Shown here: piece after piece, positions 7,570 to 16,420 of the stretch | How the letters are laid out: each line of letters begins with the position of its first letter | How positions within the stretch are numbered: the first letter of the stretch is position 1 | Assembly: GCA_023431205.1 (NCBI GenBank) | Contig: JAEYXQ010000175.1 | Coordinates: 1-43,062 of the forward strand | DNA from: Pseudomonadota bacterium | Lineage (GTDB): Bacteria > Pseudomonadota > Alphaproteobacteria > Rhizobiales > Devosiaceae | DNA: 43,062 nt | Direction: 5' to 3' | Position numbers and translations under genes: made by a program | Notes under the pieces: model-generated | What the model was told of the DNA's origin: nothing | The model's input: only the letters and a program-made list of their open reading frames with translations | The model's database searches: none

Positions 7570-9198
7570 TTACGCCGCCATCCGACCGTCCATGCCCGCG
7601 AGCGGCAGGGAAATGGCCACGGTGGTGCCGAGCGCCGGGCTCGAGTCGATGGCAAGGTGCCCGCCGCTGAGTTCGGCGATGGCGCGGGCGATGGAGATGC
7701 CAAGGCCCGGCCCACCGTTCTCGCGGGTGAAGGTGGCGTCTCCGAGCGCAAAGGGCTGGCTCAGGCTCTCGAGCCGTTCCTCGCTCATGCCGATCCCGGT
7801 GTCGGTGACCTCGAGGACCACCCCGTCCGGTGCCGCAAAGGCCGCCAGGGTGATGCGCCCGCCGGCAGGGGTGAAGCGAATAGCATTCTCCACCAGATTG
7901 GCGAGCATGCGGGTCAGACCAAGCTTGTCACCCTCGACGATGGCCTGTGTCGGCGTACCGATCACGATGCCGACGCCCGCCCGCTGGGCCTGGGAGCGGA
8001 ACCGCTGGGCCACGGCCTCGACGAGGTCGTCGATCAGCAGCGGATCGCAGCGCAAGCCCTTCTGGCCGCTCTCGAGTTCGGCGAGCTCAAGGATCGAGGC
8101 AAACGAGGCCAGCAGCTTCTCGCCGGAGGCTTTGATCGACTGGACATAGTCGAGGTAGCGCTGGTCGCCCAGCGCGCCATAGGTCTCGTGCCGCATCAGG
8201 TCGGCAAAGCCGATGATGTGGTTGAGCGGGGTTCGGATGTCATGGCTGAGATGGGCGAGGAAGTTGGTCTTGGCGCGGCTGGCCGCCTCGGCCTTCAGCT
8301 TCTCCTCATGGTAGCGCCGGGCCAGGATGCGCTGCTCCTCGCGAATGGCATGCAGCAGCGTGTCGGTCTTCTTGGCCTCGGTGATGTCGCTGACCAGAGT
8401 CATGAAGCCGTCGCTGCCGAGCGGCCGCTCGTCGATCAGCAGGCAGGAGCCGTCCTCGCGGTGCAGTTCGAGCAGGCGGCCACTGTCCCCCTCCCGCAGG
8501 AGCTTCATGTAGCCCCCTGCAATCAGCCGCTTCACCGCCTGATGATAGGCGACCTCCCGGTCCTCCATCTCGATGCTGTCGCGATACTGCTGGTTGCAGA
8601 CAATGAGTTCGCCCGTGCGCGTCCAGCAGGCAACGCCCATCGGAATGGCCGCGGCGAGGGTGCGGTAGCTCTGCTTCAGCACCGGATCCGGGGTGCCGCT
8701 CGGCCGACGGCGCATGGCGGCAAACGACATCAGGGCCGCAAGGGCAAAGGCGCCGGCGCCACGCTGCATCACGCCGGTGGCGGCATCGTTCTGCGCCGGC
8801 TCGAGCTTGATGGCGCCGAGCCCGGCTACGGGCAGCACCTGCCCGAACGGGGAGGCTTCGGAGGCGGCTTCCGACACGAGGCTGGCCTGCACGATCGGCG
8901 CGAACCGGCCGGCAGAATGGCCGAGCCGCGTCAGCGCCGACTGCGGATCGAGTTCGGTGATTTCCTGGGCCAGTGCAGAGCCGATCAGCTCCAGATGGCG
9001 CCGCTGGTCGTCGAAGGTGCGATAGGCGTCGTAGGCGGTGAAAAGCGCTGCTGCAAGGAAGGCCGTCGCGGCCACCGCAGCGGCGATTGGGGGAACTTGG
9101 AATGAGCGGGACGGACCCGCTTCGGAGCTGTCGCTGCTGCTATCTTTGCCCGCGCCGAATCCGGTAGCGCTGACGCCGGATTGCTCCGTCGACCGCAT
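7570..9198 (-). CDS. PAS-domain sensor histidine kinase, DivJ/PleC-like
   Basis: A 542-aa kinase with a Ser-rich N-terminus, a membrane helix at about 36-56, an extracytoplasmic segment, a second hydrophobic segment near 145-160, a PAS domain (about 170-285, VACWTRTGELIVCNQQYR), HisKA with phosphoacceptor His319 (LAHLSHDIRTPLNHIIGF) and an HATPase domain (ENAIRF, DTGIGM, GPGLGISIA). The HisKA region resembles alphaproteobacterial cell-cycle kinases (GALGDQRYLDYVQSI), but no specific orthology is claimed. ATG 9198 is chosen because GGTGGAG lies about 7 nt upstream; in-frame ATG 9213 and TTG 9255 are alternatives. No response regulator is adjacent, so it is an orphan kinase. Confidence 0.88.
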   Translation of the reverse strand: MRSTEQSGVSATGFGAGKDSSSDSSEAGPSRSFQVPPIAAAVAATAFLAAALFTAYDAYRTFDDQRRHLELIGSALAQEITELDPQSALTRLGHSAGRFAPIVQASLVSEAASEASPFGQVLPVAGLGAIKLEPAQNDAATGVMQRGAGAFALAALMSFAAMRRRPSGTPDPVLKQSYRTLAAAIPMGVACWTRTGELIVCNQQYRDSIEMEDREVAYHQAVKRLIAGGYMKLLREGDSGRLLELHREDGSCLLIDERPLGSDGFMTLVSDITEAKKTDTLLHAIREEQRILARRYHEEKLKAEAASRAKTNFLAHLSHDIRTPLNHIIGFADLMRHETYGALGDQRYLDYVQSIKASGEKLLASFASILELAELESGQKGLRCDPLLIDDLVEAVAQRFRSQAQRAGVGIVIGTPTQAIVEGDKLGLTRMLANLVENAIRFTPAGGRITLAAFAAPDGVVLEVTDTGIGMSEERLESLSQPFALGDATFTRENGGPGLGISIARAIAELSGGHLAIDSSPALGTTVAISLPLAGMDGRMAA

Positions 9199-9375
9199 GA
9201 AATTCTCCACCATGACTGAGGGTTGGACCCCGACCGATTTGCCCTTAACGAACAATGAATCAGCCCGGGAATCATGTCCATACCCTCTCCGGCCGGGCCG
9301 ATGGGCGGAACCGGAAAACGCGAGTCGGCGGAATCACTTAGAGCCGGAGAAAAATTCTTCTCCACAGAAGGGTGC

Positions 9376-9410
9376 CCCGCCTCTCCCCTGAGGGGAGAGG
9401 TTGGGGCGGA
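9376..9410. repeat. Palindromic repeat/hairpin downstream of pepN (family C)
   Basis: CCTCTCCCCT and AGGGGAGAGG (9380-9400) form a perfect 10-bp palindrome around one base, flanked by CCCCGC and GGGGCGG. This is a widespread proteobacterial intergenic repeat type. On the minus strand it lies about 40 nt after the pepN stop and is followed by a smaller hairpin ending in a T run (GGAGAA/TTCTCC, 9346-9363), so the pair may terminate pepN transcription. The rest of the 9199-9440 gap shows no gene. Confidence 0.6.
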
Positions 9411-9440
9411 GGGTCACCGGCACGGGCCGGGGTGGTACAC

Positions 9441-12080
9441 TCAACCCGCCAGCATGCGGGCCAGGATATCGGCCGTATTGCGGCTCAATCCGTCGCCGTT
9501 CTGCAGCGCCGTCAGGGCGGCTCGGGCCTCTTCGCGCCGGCCAGCCTCGAGCATGGGCCAGATGCGGAAGCCGGTCAGCACGCGGGCGGCCACCTGCGGG
9601 TTGACCTTGTCGACTTCGGCCACGAACTCGGTGACGAAGCGGAAGCCGGCGCCGTCGGCGCGCGCGAACTGGGTGGGGTTGGCCAGCGCAAACGTGCCCA
9701 TCAGCGCCCGCAGACGGTTCGGATTGGTGCGCGGGAAGGCCGGATCGGCAAGGATGCCCCGGAGCCGCTCGATGACACCGGCTTCGGGTACGCCCGCATT
9801 GACGCTCAACCACTTGTCGAACACCAGTGGGTCGGTGGCAAAGCGGGTGCGGAAATCCGCAAGCAAAGCCGGGGCGTCCGCCGTCCAGCGGCTCGCTGCC
9901 GTCGCCAGCGCCGCCAGGCGATCCGTCATGTTGTGGGCCTGGTGGTAGCTCGCCGCCGCCAGCGCCGCCGCACCGTCCGCCCCGCTGCCCACCAGCAGCG
10001 CCAGCAGGCGGTTGCGAAGCGCACGGCGGCCGTTGCCGGCCGGGTCGGGGGCGTAGGGGGCGTCGGAGTCGAGTCCCTGGTGCGCGGCGCGCAGCCTGTC
10101 GGCAAGGGGGCCGAACACGGCCACCGTCAGGTCATCCCGCACGGCGTGAATACGCTCGGGGTCAACGTCCTTGCCGATGGCGCGGGCGATCTGCGACTCG
10201 CCCGGCAGGGTCAGCGCCAGCGCCTTGAAGGCATTGTCGAGGGTGGAACTGGCCAGCGTTTCCGCCATGGCCTCGCTGAGGGCTGCGACCTCGTCGTCGC
10301 TCCACGCCTGCCCATTCACGGCGGCAACGGCGAGGGCGAGGCCGACATCCTGCAGTGCCTGCCAGCGGTTGAACGGATCGCTGTCGTGCCGCGCGAGGAA
10401 CAGCCGGTCCTGCTGGGAGAGTGGCAGGTCGAGGACAACCGGCGCCGAGAACTCGCGCAGCAGCGACGGTACCGGCCTGTTGGCGACACCGGTGAAGGTC
10501 ACCTCGGCATCGGCCGTGTCGAGCACGATCAGGTCGTCCTGCACCTTGGCGCCGCTGACACCGGTCCAGGTCATCGGGCTGCCATTGGGACCGATCAGTC
10601 CGAAGCGGACCGGCATGGTCAGCGGTTGCTTGGTCGGCTGGCCCGGCGTCGGCAGCGTCTCTTGCTTCAGCTTCAGCGTATAGGTCTGCGCCGCCGCATC
10701 GTAGCTGTCGCTGACCGACAGGCGGGGCGTGCCCGCCTGCAGATACCAGGTCTTGAATTGCTCGAGGTCGACGCCGCAGGCATCCTCGAAGACCTTGAGG
10801 AAGGCTTCGATCGTGGTCGCCTCGCCGTCGTGGCGCTCGAAATAGAGGTCCATGCCCTTGCGGAATCCGGCTTCGCCGAGCAGCGTTGCCAGCATGCGCA
10901 CGATCTCGGCGCCCTTGTCGTAGACCGTGGCTGTGTAGAAGTTGTTGATCTCCCGGTACTGGTCCGGCCGGGCCGGGTGGGCGAGCGGGCCCCCGTCCTC
11001 TGGGACCTGTGCCGAGCGCAGGCCCACCACGTCGGAGATGCGCTTGACCGCCCGCGAGCGCTCGTCGCTGGTGAACTCCTGGTCGCGATAGACCGTCAGC
11101 CCCTCCTTGAGGCAGAGCTGGAACCAGTCGCGGCAGGTTATGCGGTTGCCGGTCCAGTTGTGGAAGTACTCGTGGGCGATGACCCGCTCGATGTTCTCGT
11201 AGTCGGCATCGGTGGCGCTCTGCGGCTCTGCGAACACCAGCTTGTCGTTGAAAATGTTGAGGCCCTTGTTCTCCATCGCGCCGAAGTTGAAGTCGTTCAC
11301 GGCGACGATGTTGAACATGTCGAGGTCGTATTCGCGTCCGAAGCGCCGCTCGTCCCAGGCCATCGAACGCTTCAGCGAGTCCATGGCCCAGCGGCACTGC
11401 TCTTCCTTGCCATGGGCGCAGTAGATGGCGAGCGCGATCTTGCGGCCGGAGCCGGTGGTGTAGCTGTCGGTGATCGAGCCGAGGTCCCCCGCGACCAGCG
11501 CGAACAGGTAGGCGGGCTTGGGGAACGGATCCTCCCAAAGAGCATAGTGCAGGCCGTCACCGGCATCGCCGCGGTCCACCAGATTGCCGTTGGCAAGCAG
11601 CACCGGTGCCGCGGCGAGGGGAGCCGTGATCCGCACCCGGAACGTCGCCAGCACGTCCGGCCGGTCGAGATAATAGGTGATGCGGCGGAAGCCTTCCGGC
11701 TCGCACTGCGTGCACCAGGTGCCGCTCGAGCGGTAGAGGCCCATCAGCCGTGTGTTCTTCTCCGGCTCGATAACCACCTCGGTTTCGAGCACGAAAGGCC
11801 GCGGCGGCGGCTCGAACACCGTCAGGCCCTTCTCATCCGCCAGGTAAGCCGACAGCATCAGCGGCAATCCGTCGATGGCGACCGAGGTCAGCTTCAGCTC
11901 ATCGCAATCGAGTACCAGCGGTGTTCCCGGCGCCGTGCCTTCCGCCGGCTCCACCGTCAGCTGTGCCCGCACCCGCGTATTCTCCTCGAGAATGCGGAAG
12001 TCGAGTTCTACTGACACGATCCGGTATGGGCTCGGCGCATAGTCCTTGAGAAAGATCGTCTGCTCGGTCTCGGTACGCAT
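9441..12080 (-). CDS. pepN: Aminopeptidase N (M1 family zinc metallopeptidase)
   Basis: An 879-aa protein with the full M1 signature. The exopeptidase motif is GAMEN (FGAMENKGLNIFN). The zinc site HEXXH is His303-Glu304-His307 (VIAHEYFHNW), with the third zinc ligand Glu326 (CLKEGLTVYR). The C-terminal half is the Ig-like fold and helical superhelix (domain C) of the proteobacterial PepN group. Length is as expected. No signal peptide is seen, so it acts in the cytoplasm, trimming N-terminal residues from peptides. It is divergent from the ABC exporter; the 12081-12377 gap holds an inverted repeat. An alternative name is DUF3458-containing alanyl aminopeptidase. Confidence 0.96.
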   Translation of the reverse strand: MRTETEQTIFLKDYAPSPYRIVSVELDFRILEENTRVRAQLTVEPAEGTAPGTPLVLDCDELKLTSVAIDGLPLMLSAYLADEKGLTVFEPPPRPFVLETEVVIEPEKNTRLMGLYRSSGTWCTQCEPEGFRRITYYLDRPDVLATFRVRITAPLAAAPVLLANGNLVDRGDAGDGLHYALWEDPFPKPAYLFALVAGDLGSITDSYTTGSGRKIALAIYCAHGKEEQCRWAMDSLKRSMAWDERRFGREYDLDMFNIVAVNDFNFGAMENKGLNIFNDKLVFAEPQSATDADYENIERVIAHEYFHNWTGNRITCRDWFQLCLKEGLTVYRDQEFTSDERSRAVKRISDVVGLRSAQVPEDGGPLAHPARPDQYREINNFYTATVYDKGAEIVRMLATLLGEAGFRKGMDLYFERHDGEATTIEAFLKVFEDACGVDLEQFKTWYLQAGTPRLSVSDSYDAAAQTYTLKLKQETLPTPGQPTKQPLTMPVRFGLIGPNGSPMTWTGVSGAKVQDDLIVLDTADAEVTFTGVANRPVPSLLREFSAPVVLDLPLSQQDRLFLARHDSDPFNRWQALQDVGLALAVAAVNGQAWSDDEVAALSEAMAETLASSTLDNAFKALALTLPGESQIARAIGKDVDPERIHAVRDDLTVAVFGPLADRLRAAHQGLDSDAPYAPDPAGNGRRALRNRLLALLVGSGADGAAALAAASYHQAHNMTDRLAALATAASRWTADAPALLADFRTRFATDPLVFDKWLSVNAGVPEAGVIERLRGILADPAFPRTNPNRLRALMGTFALANPTQFARADGAGFRFVTEFVAEVDKVNPQVAARVLTGFRIWPMLEAGRREEARAALTALQNGDGLSRNTADILARMLAG

Positions 12081-12293
12081 GAAAGCTGGTCCGCTCTGGA
12101 TCGGTTCTGGATGCGGGCTGTGGCCCGGCCGCTACAGCAGACTCGGCGTGCTTGTGTATTCTGCCGGGCCCCGCTACAGCGGCCCCTCTTCTACGCCAAA
12201 TAAGACGGCATTGGGGAGGGGCATTGCCGGCCCGGCGCGCGGAAGCCTTGTTGTCCGCTGCCCTGCCGAGTTCCATAGACGCCCCCGGCCCGT

Positions 12294-12323
12294 CGATCTC
12301 GACCCTCATGATGGTCGAGATCG
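12294..12323. promoter_or_regulatory. Perfect 11-bp inverted repeat in the pepN/ABC-exporter divergent gap
   Basis: CGATCTCGACC (12294-12304) and GGTCGAGATCG (12313-12323) are exact inverted copies with an 8-nt spacer. The element lies about 55 nt upstream of the exporter start and about 215 nt upstream of pepN, where a repressor operator for the exporter would be expected. It could equally be an RNA hairpin in the exporter leader. The rest of the 300-bp gap shows no gene. Confidence 0.4.
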
Positions 12324-12377
12324 TAGCTGTGCCGGCATTATCCCTTCGCCCATCCGGGCAAACGAGTGGTGATGATC

Positions 12378-14228
12378 ATGTTCCGCTGGTTCGAGCAGCG
12401 CCTCAATCCCTATCCCGTGAGCGAGCCGGAGCAGCCGCCCAAGGGCCTGCTGGCCTTCTGCCTGCACTATTCGCAAGGCGCCAAGCGCTACCTGGTCGCC
12501 ATGTCATTGCTGGGTGCGGCGATTTCGATCCTCGAGATCACCCTGTTCGGCTTCATGGGCTCCATCGTGGACTGGCTCAGCGCCGCCGATCCGCAGACCT
12601 TCCTCGCCGAAGAGGGCTGGAAGCTTGCCGGCATGGCGGTCGTGCTGCTGATCGCCATTCCGGGCCTGCAGGTCATCGACGCGCTGATCATTCACCAGAC
12701 GCTGCTCGGCAACTTCCCGCAGCGCATCCGCTGGATGGCGCACCGCTACCTGATCCGGCAGTCGATGAGCTACTTCCAGGACGAGTTCGCCGGCCGCATC
12801 GGTGCCAAGCTGATGCAGACCGCGCTCGCCGTCCGCGAAGTGGTGATGAAGGTCCTCGACGTCACCGTCTACGTCGTCGTCTACTTCACAGGCGCCGTGA
12901 TCCTCGCCGCAATGAGCGACATCTGGCTGGCCGTGCCGTTCCTGGTCTGGCTCGGCTGCTATGTCGCGCTGCTGCGCTACTTCATCCCGCGGCTCGGCAA
13001 GATCTCCGAGGCGCAGGCGGACGCCCGTTCGCTGATGACCGGCCGCATCGTCGACAGCTACACCAACATCGCCACCGTCAAGCTCTTCTCCCACTCGCGC
13101 CGCGAGGAGGGCTACGCCCACGAAGCAATGGAGGAGTTCCTCGGCACCGTTCACCGGCAGATGCGGATGGTGACCCTGCTGCAGTCGGCGATCACGCTGA
13201 TGAACTGCACCCTGCTGTTCGCCGTCTTCGCCATCGGCATCGGCCAATGGCTGAACGGCAACATGACCCCCGGTGCCGTCGCGGTAGCGGCCGCGCTGGT
13301 GCTGCGCTTCCAGGGCATGAGCCAGTGGGTGATGTGGGAAATGTCGGCGCTCTTCGAGAATATCGGCGTCGTCCGCGACGGCATCAACTCGCTGTCGCTG
13401 CCATCGGTGGTCAAGGACGCGCCCGACGCCAAGCCGATCGGCACCGTCAAGGGCGATATCAAGTTCGAGAACGTCTCCTTCCACTATGGCAAGACCGGCG
13501 GCGTCATCGACCACCTGAACCTCGACATCAGGGCGGGCGAGAAGATCGGCCTCGTCGGCCGGTCCGGTGCGGGCAAGTCCACCATCGTCAACCTGCTGCT
13601 GCGCTTCTATGACCGCGCCGATGGCCGCATCCTGGTCGATGGGCAGGACATTTCCCGGGTGACGCAGGACTCGCTGCGCGAAAATATCGGGGTCGTCACC
13701 CAGGACACCTCGCTCCTCCACCGCTCGGTGCGCGACAACATCATCTACGGCCGCCCCGATACCACCGAAGAAGACATGCTGCGCGCCGCCGAACTGGCGG
13801 AGGCGCACCAGTTCATCACCGGGCTGAGCGACCTCAAGGGTCGGCAGGGCTATGATGCCCATGTCGGCGAACGGGGCGTGAAGCTGTCCGGCGGCCAGCG
13901 CCAGCGCATCGCCATTGCCCGCGTGCTGCTCAAGAACGCCCCGATCCTGGTGCTCGATGAGGCAACGTCCGCGCTCGACTCCGAGGTCGAGGCAGCCATC
14001 CAGTCGCAGCTGCAACTGCTGATGCAGGGCAAGACGGTGATCGCCATTGCCCATCGGCTGTCGACCATCGCCATGATGGACCGGCTGGTGGTGCTGGATA
14101 AGGGCCGCATCGTCGAGCAGGGGACCCACGCCGAACTGGTCGACACCGGCGGCATCTATTCCCAGCTCTGGCACCGACAGTCCGGCGGCTTCATCGACGC
14201 CGACCAGTCCGATCAGGCAGCGCAGTAG
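12378..14228 (+). CDS. ABC exporter, fused permease-ATPase (MsbA/Atm1-like)
   Basis: A half-transporter of about 616 aa. Six membrane helices (about 30-330) are followed by an ATPase domain with Walker A GRSGAGKST, the ABC signature LSGGQRQRIAIAR, Walker B ILVLDEATSALD and the H-loop IAHRLST. Such proteins dimerise and export lipids, peptides or drugs; the substrate is unknown. The ATG at 12378 (MFRWFEQRL) is preferred because GAGTGGT lies about 6 nt upstream; GTG 12366 and ATG 12372 are in-frame alternatives. It stands alone, divergent from pepN and convergent with the c-di-GMP gene, 5 nt between stops. A long N-terminal cytoplasmic stretch (NPYPVSEPEQPPKG) precedes the first helix. Confidence 0.9.
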   Translation: MFRWFEQRLNPYPVSEPEQPPKGLLAFCLHYSQGAKRYLVAMSLLGAAISILEITLFGFMGSIVDWLSAADPQTFLAEEGWKLAGMAVVLLIAIPGLQVIDALIIHQTLLGNFPQRIRWMAHRYLIRQSMSYFQDEFAGRIGAKLMQTALAVREVVMKVLDVTVYVVVYFTGAVILAAMSDIWLAVPFLVWLGCYVALLRYFIPRLGKISEAQADARSLMTGRIVDSYTNIATVKLFSHSRREEGYAHEAMEEFLGTVHRQMRMVTLLQSAITLMNCTLLFAVFAIGIGQWLNGNMTPGAVAVAAALVLRFQGMSQWVMWEMSALFENIGVVRDGINSLSLPSVVKDAPDAKPIGTVKGDIKFENVSFHYGKTGGVIDHLNLDIRAGEKIGLVGRSGAGKSTIVNLLLRFYDRADGRILVDGQDISRVTQDSLRENIGVVTQDTSLLHRSVRDNIIYGRPDTTEEDMLRAAELAEAHQFITGLSDLKGRQGYDAHVGERGVKLSGGQRQRIAIARVLLKNAPILVLDEATSALDSEVEAAIQSQLQLLMQGKTVIAIAHRLSTIAMMDRLVVLDKGRIVEQGTHAELVDTGGIYSQLWHRQSGGFIDADQSDQAAQ

Positions 14229-14233
14229 ACGAG

Positions 14234-16192
14234 CTAACCCGCCGCGCCCAGGCGGCGGGACTGTTCCGCCTGCAGCGATCGGATCGCCGCATCGGGCGGC
14301 ATCGGCCGCCCGAACAGATAGCCCTGCATCACCGAGCCGCCGAGGCCAAGGAGCGTGTCCAGCTGCTGTTCGGTTTCGATGCCTTCGAACACGCAGCCGA
14401 TGCCAAGGTTGCGGCAAAGGTCGAGCATGGTCTTCACGATCGCCCGGCTGGTCGGGTCGTGCGGCGCGTCCGAGACGAAGCTGCGGTCGATCTTGATGCG
14501 GTCGAGCGGCAGCTTCTGCACATGAGTCAGACTTGAATGGCCGGTACCGAAGTCGTCGAGCGAAATGCGCGACCCGAGCGCCAGCAACGCCACCAGCGCC
14601 TCATTGGCCTGCCCGATGTCTCGCATCACCGCCGTTTCGGTGATTTCGAAGTCGATCCGGGACGGCTTGCCGGCCTCTGTCACGATGGCGACGATGTCCT
14701 CGATCGCCTGGGTGGAGTTCAGGTCATGCGCCGAAAGGTTCACCGACAGCCGGATTGACCGGGGCATCTGTGCCGACACCGTCAGCGCCTTGCGCAGCAC
14801 GGTACGGGTGATGCGCGACACCAGTCCCAGCCGCTCGGCCAGCGGGATGAACTCGGCCGGCGAGACCTCGCCCACCACTGGGCTGCGCCAGCGTGCCAGC
14901 ACTTCGAAGCCGGTGGTGCGATCCAGCAGCACGTCGAACTGCGGCTGCAGCAGCACATAGATCTCGCGGTCCAGCTCGGCGGTGTGAAGGGCATGCTCCA
15001 GCGCCCGCACCTTGCTGATGTCCTGCTCGTGGCGCTCCCCGAACACCACCGCACTGCCTCGCGCCTCCCGCTTGGCGACGCTGGTCACATAATCGGCCCG
15101 GTCGAATATGGTCTCGGCACTGTCACCGGTCCGCGACGCCGCCAGTCCCGCCGACACCGTCACGTGGATGCTGGCGCCGGGCAGTTCGAACACTTCCCGC
15201 ATGGCGTCGCACAGGCGATTCCCCAGATACTGCAGGTCTGCCGCGTCGGTGACGCCGTCGATGATCAGGGCAAAAACGTCGGCCTCGAGCCGGGCGATGA
15301 TGCTCACCGGCAGGTGCAGCGCGTCGATCCGCCGTGCAACTTCCACCAGCACTCGATTGCCGGTAGTGTGGCCGAAGGTGTCGTTGATGGCCTTGAAGCT
15401 GTCGATGTCGAGCCAGGCCACGGCAATGCCGTGCCCGCTGACCGCCGCGTCCGCCACCGCCTCTTCCAGCGTCTGCATGAACGAGCGCCGGTTCGGTAGC
15501 CCCGTGACGCCGTCGAGCGTCGCCAGACGGAAGTTCTCGTCCGAGAGCCGCTGCGTTTCGGCCTGGCGCTGCGCCATCTCGGTGCGCGAGGCCACCAGCG
15601 CGGCGAAATCGCGATAGTTCCCCAGGAGGATAACCACCAGCGCCGCGATCACCATCACCATGTTGACGGCGATGGCTGCGAAGACCGGCACGCCGGAGGT
15701 GGCGAAGAACACCGCGAACGGGATCAGCACCACCGCACCCACGGAAAAGGCGGCCGTCCGCACATGCATCAGGCAGAACATGCATCCGATGGTGGTGATG
15801 CCCATGTAGAAGGCGACATGGGAGCGCTGGTAGGTGTCGCCATAGGGAAACAGCGACATCGACCACGAGGCGAAGCCGACCCCCAGCACCATCGCAATCC
15901 AGATCATGCGCTGCAGGGTCTTGCGCGCCTCGGCGGGTGGTTTGGCCTGCGCTCCGCGCTGCCGCCACCAATGAATGATGCGGATCAGGCAGACCAGCGC
16001 CAGTCCTGCAGGCACATAGGCGGTCAGCCATGCGGGCGCCGAATTCAGGTGCGTTGCCGCCAGGATCAGCGTGTTCGCCAGCAGCATGCCATACATCAGC
16101 GGCACCTGCCGGCTGAGCGCACGCGCCTGTGCCTGGACCAGGTCGGGATCGTCCGGCACGGCAAGCAGCCGTGAGAGTCTGTCAAGCACCAT
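14234..16192 (-). CDS. Membrane GGDEF-EAL protein, probable c-di-GMP phosphodiesterase
   Basis: A 652-aa protein with about five to six N-terminal membrane helices (about 35-200), a GGDEF domain (about 225-385) and an EAL domain (about 400-640). The cyclase signature is degenerate: the expected RxGGDEF reads RLEADVF, so diguanylate cyclase activity is unlikely. The EAL domain keeps its key residues: EVLARW for the EAL motif, SVNLS, FEITET, LDDFGTGHSSL, KIDRSFV, EGIET and QGYLFG. It therefore probably hydrolyses c-di-GMP, with the GGDEF part perhaps sensing GTP. The ATG start at 16192 opens into the hydrophobic N-terminus without a signal peptide. It is transcribed away from the beta-mannosidase gene. 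Confidence 0.9.
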   Translation of the reverse strand: MVLDRLSRLLAVPDDPDLVQAQARALSRQVPLMYGMLLANTLILAATHLNSAPAWLTAYVPAGLALVCLIRIIHWWRQRGAQAKPPAEARKTLQRMIWIAMVLGVGFASWSMSLFPYGDTYQRSHVAFYMGITTIGCMFCLMHVRTAAFSVGAVVLIPFAVFFATSGVPVFAAIAVNMVMVIAALVVILLGNYRDFAALVASRTEMAQRQAETQRLSDENFRLATLDGVTGLPNRRSFMQTLEEAVADAAVSGHGIAVAWLDIDSFKAINDTFGHTTGNRVLVEVARRIDALHLPVSIIARLEADVFALIIDGVTDAADLQYLGNRLCDAMREVFELPGASIHVTVSAGLAASRTGDSAETIFDRADYVTSVAKREARGSAVVFGERHEQDISKVRALEHALHTAELDREIYVLLQPQFDVLLDRTTGFEVLARWRSPVVGEVSPAEFIPLAERLGLVSRITRTVLRKALTVSAQMPRSIRLSVNLSAHDLNSTQAIEDIVAIVTEAGKPSRIDFEITETAVMRDIGQANEALVALLALGSRISLDDFGTGHSSLTHVQKLPLDRIKIDRSFVSDAPHDPTSRAIVKTMLDLCRNLGIGCVFEGIETEQQLDTLLGLGGSVMQGYLFGRPMPPDAAIRSLQAEQSRRLGAAG

Positions 16193-16299
16193 GAAAGTTC
16201 GGCCGAAGTATCACGCTCGCAGTCTAGCGGGCCAATTCCTAATCCGGAGGTAAAGCGAACCGACGTTTTGCGCCATTGCAACGATTGATCCGGGCCTCT

Positions 16300-16327
16300 G
16301 GGTCAAGTCCGACAATGTCGCTGACCC
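16300..16327. promoter_or_regulatory. Imperfect stem-loop in the EAL/beta-mannosidase divergent gap
   Basis: GGGTCA (16300-16305) and TGACCC (16322-16327) enclose a second inverted pair, CGAC/GTCG (16310-16320). The element lies about 95-120 nt upstream of the beta-mannosidase start and is followed by ATTTTTCC. It could be an operator or a leader hairpin; no promoter is clear. The remainder of the 228-bp gap shows nothing recognisable. Confidence 0.25.
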
Positions 16328-16420
16328 CCTCGATTTTTCCGTTGGAGCGGTAGGGCGCTCTCGGCTACACGCTGCCGGTAACGATTTCGGCTGTGCCAGT
16401 CGCCTCGCCTCGGAGCCTTC

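Noticed and set aside
9372..12014. An 880-codon open frame antisense to pepN
   Set aside because: The product is Arg/Gln/Val-rich with no recognisable domain; the minus strand encodes complete aminopeptidase N.
12504..14417. A 637-codon frame antisense to the ABC exporter
   Set aside because: It is a shadow of the exporter, with Asp/His/Gln-rich composition and no domain.
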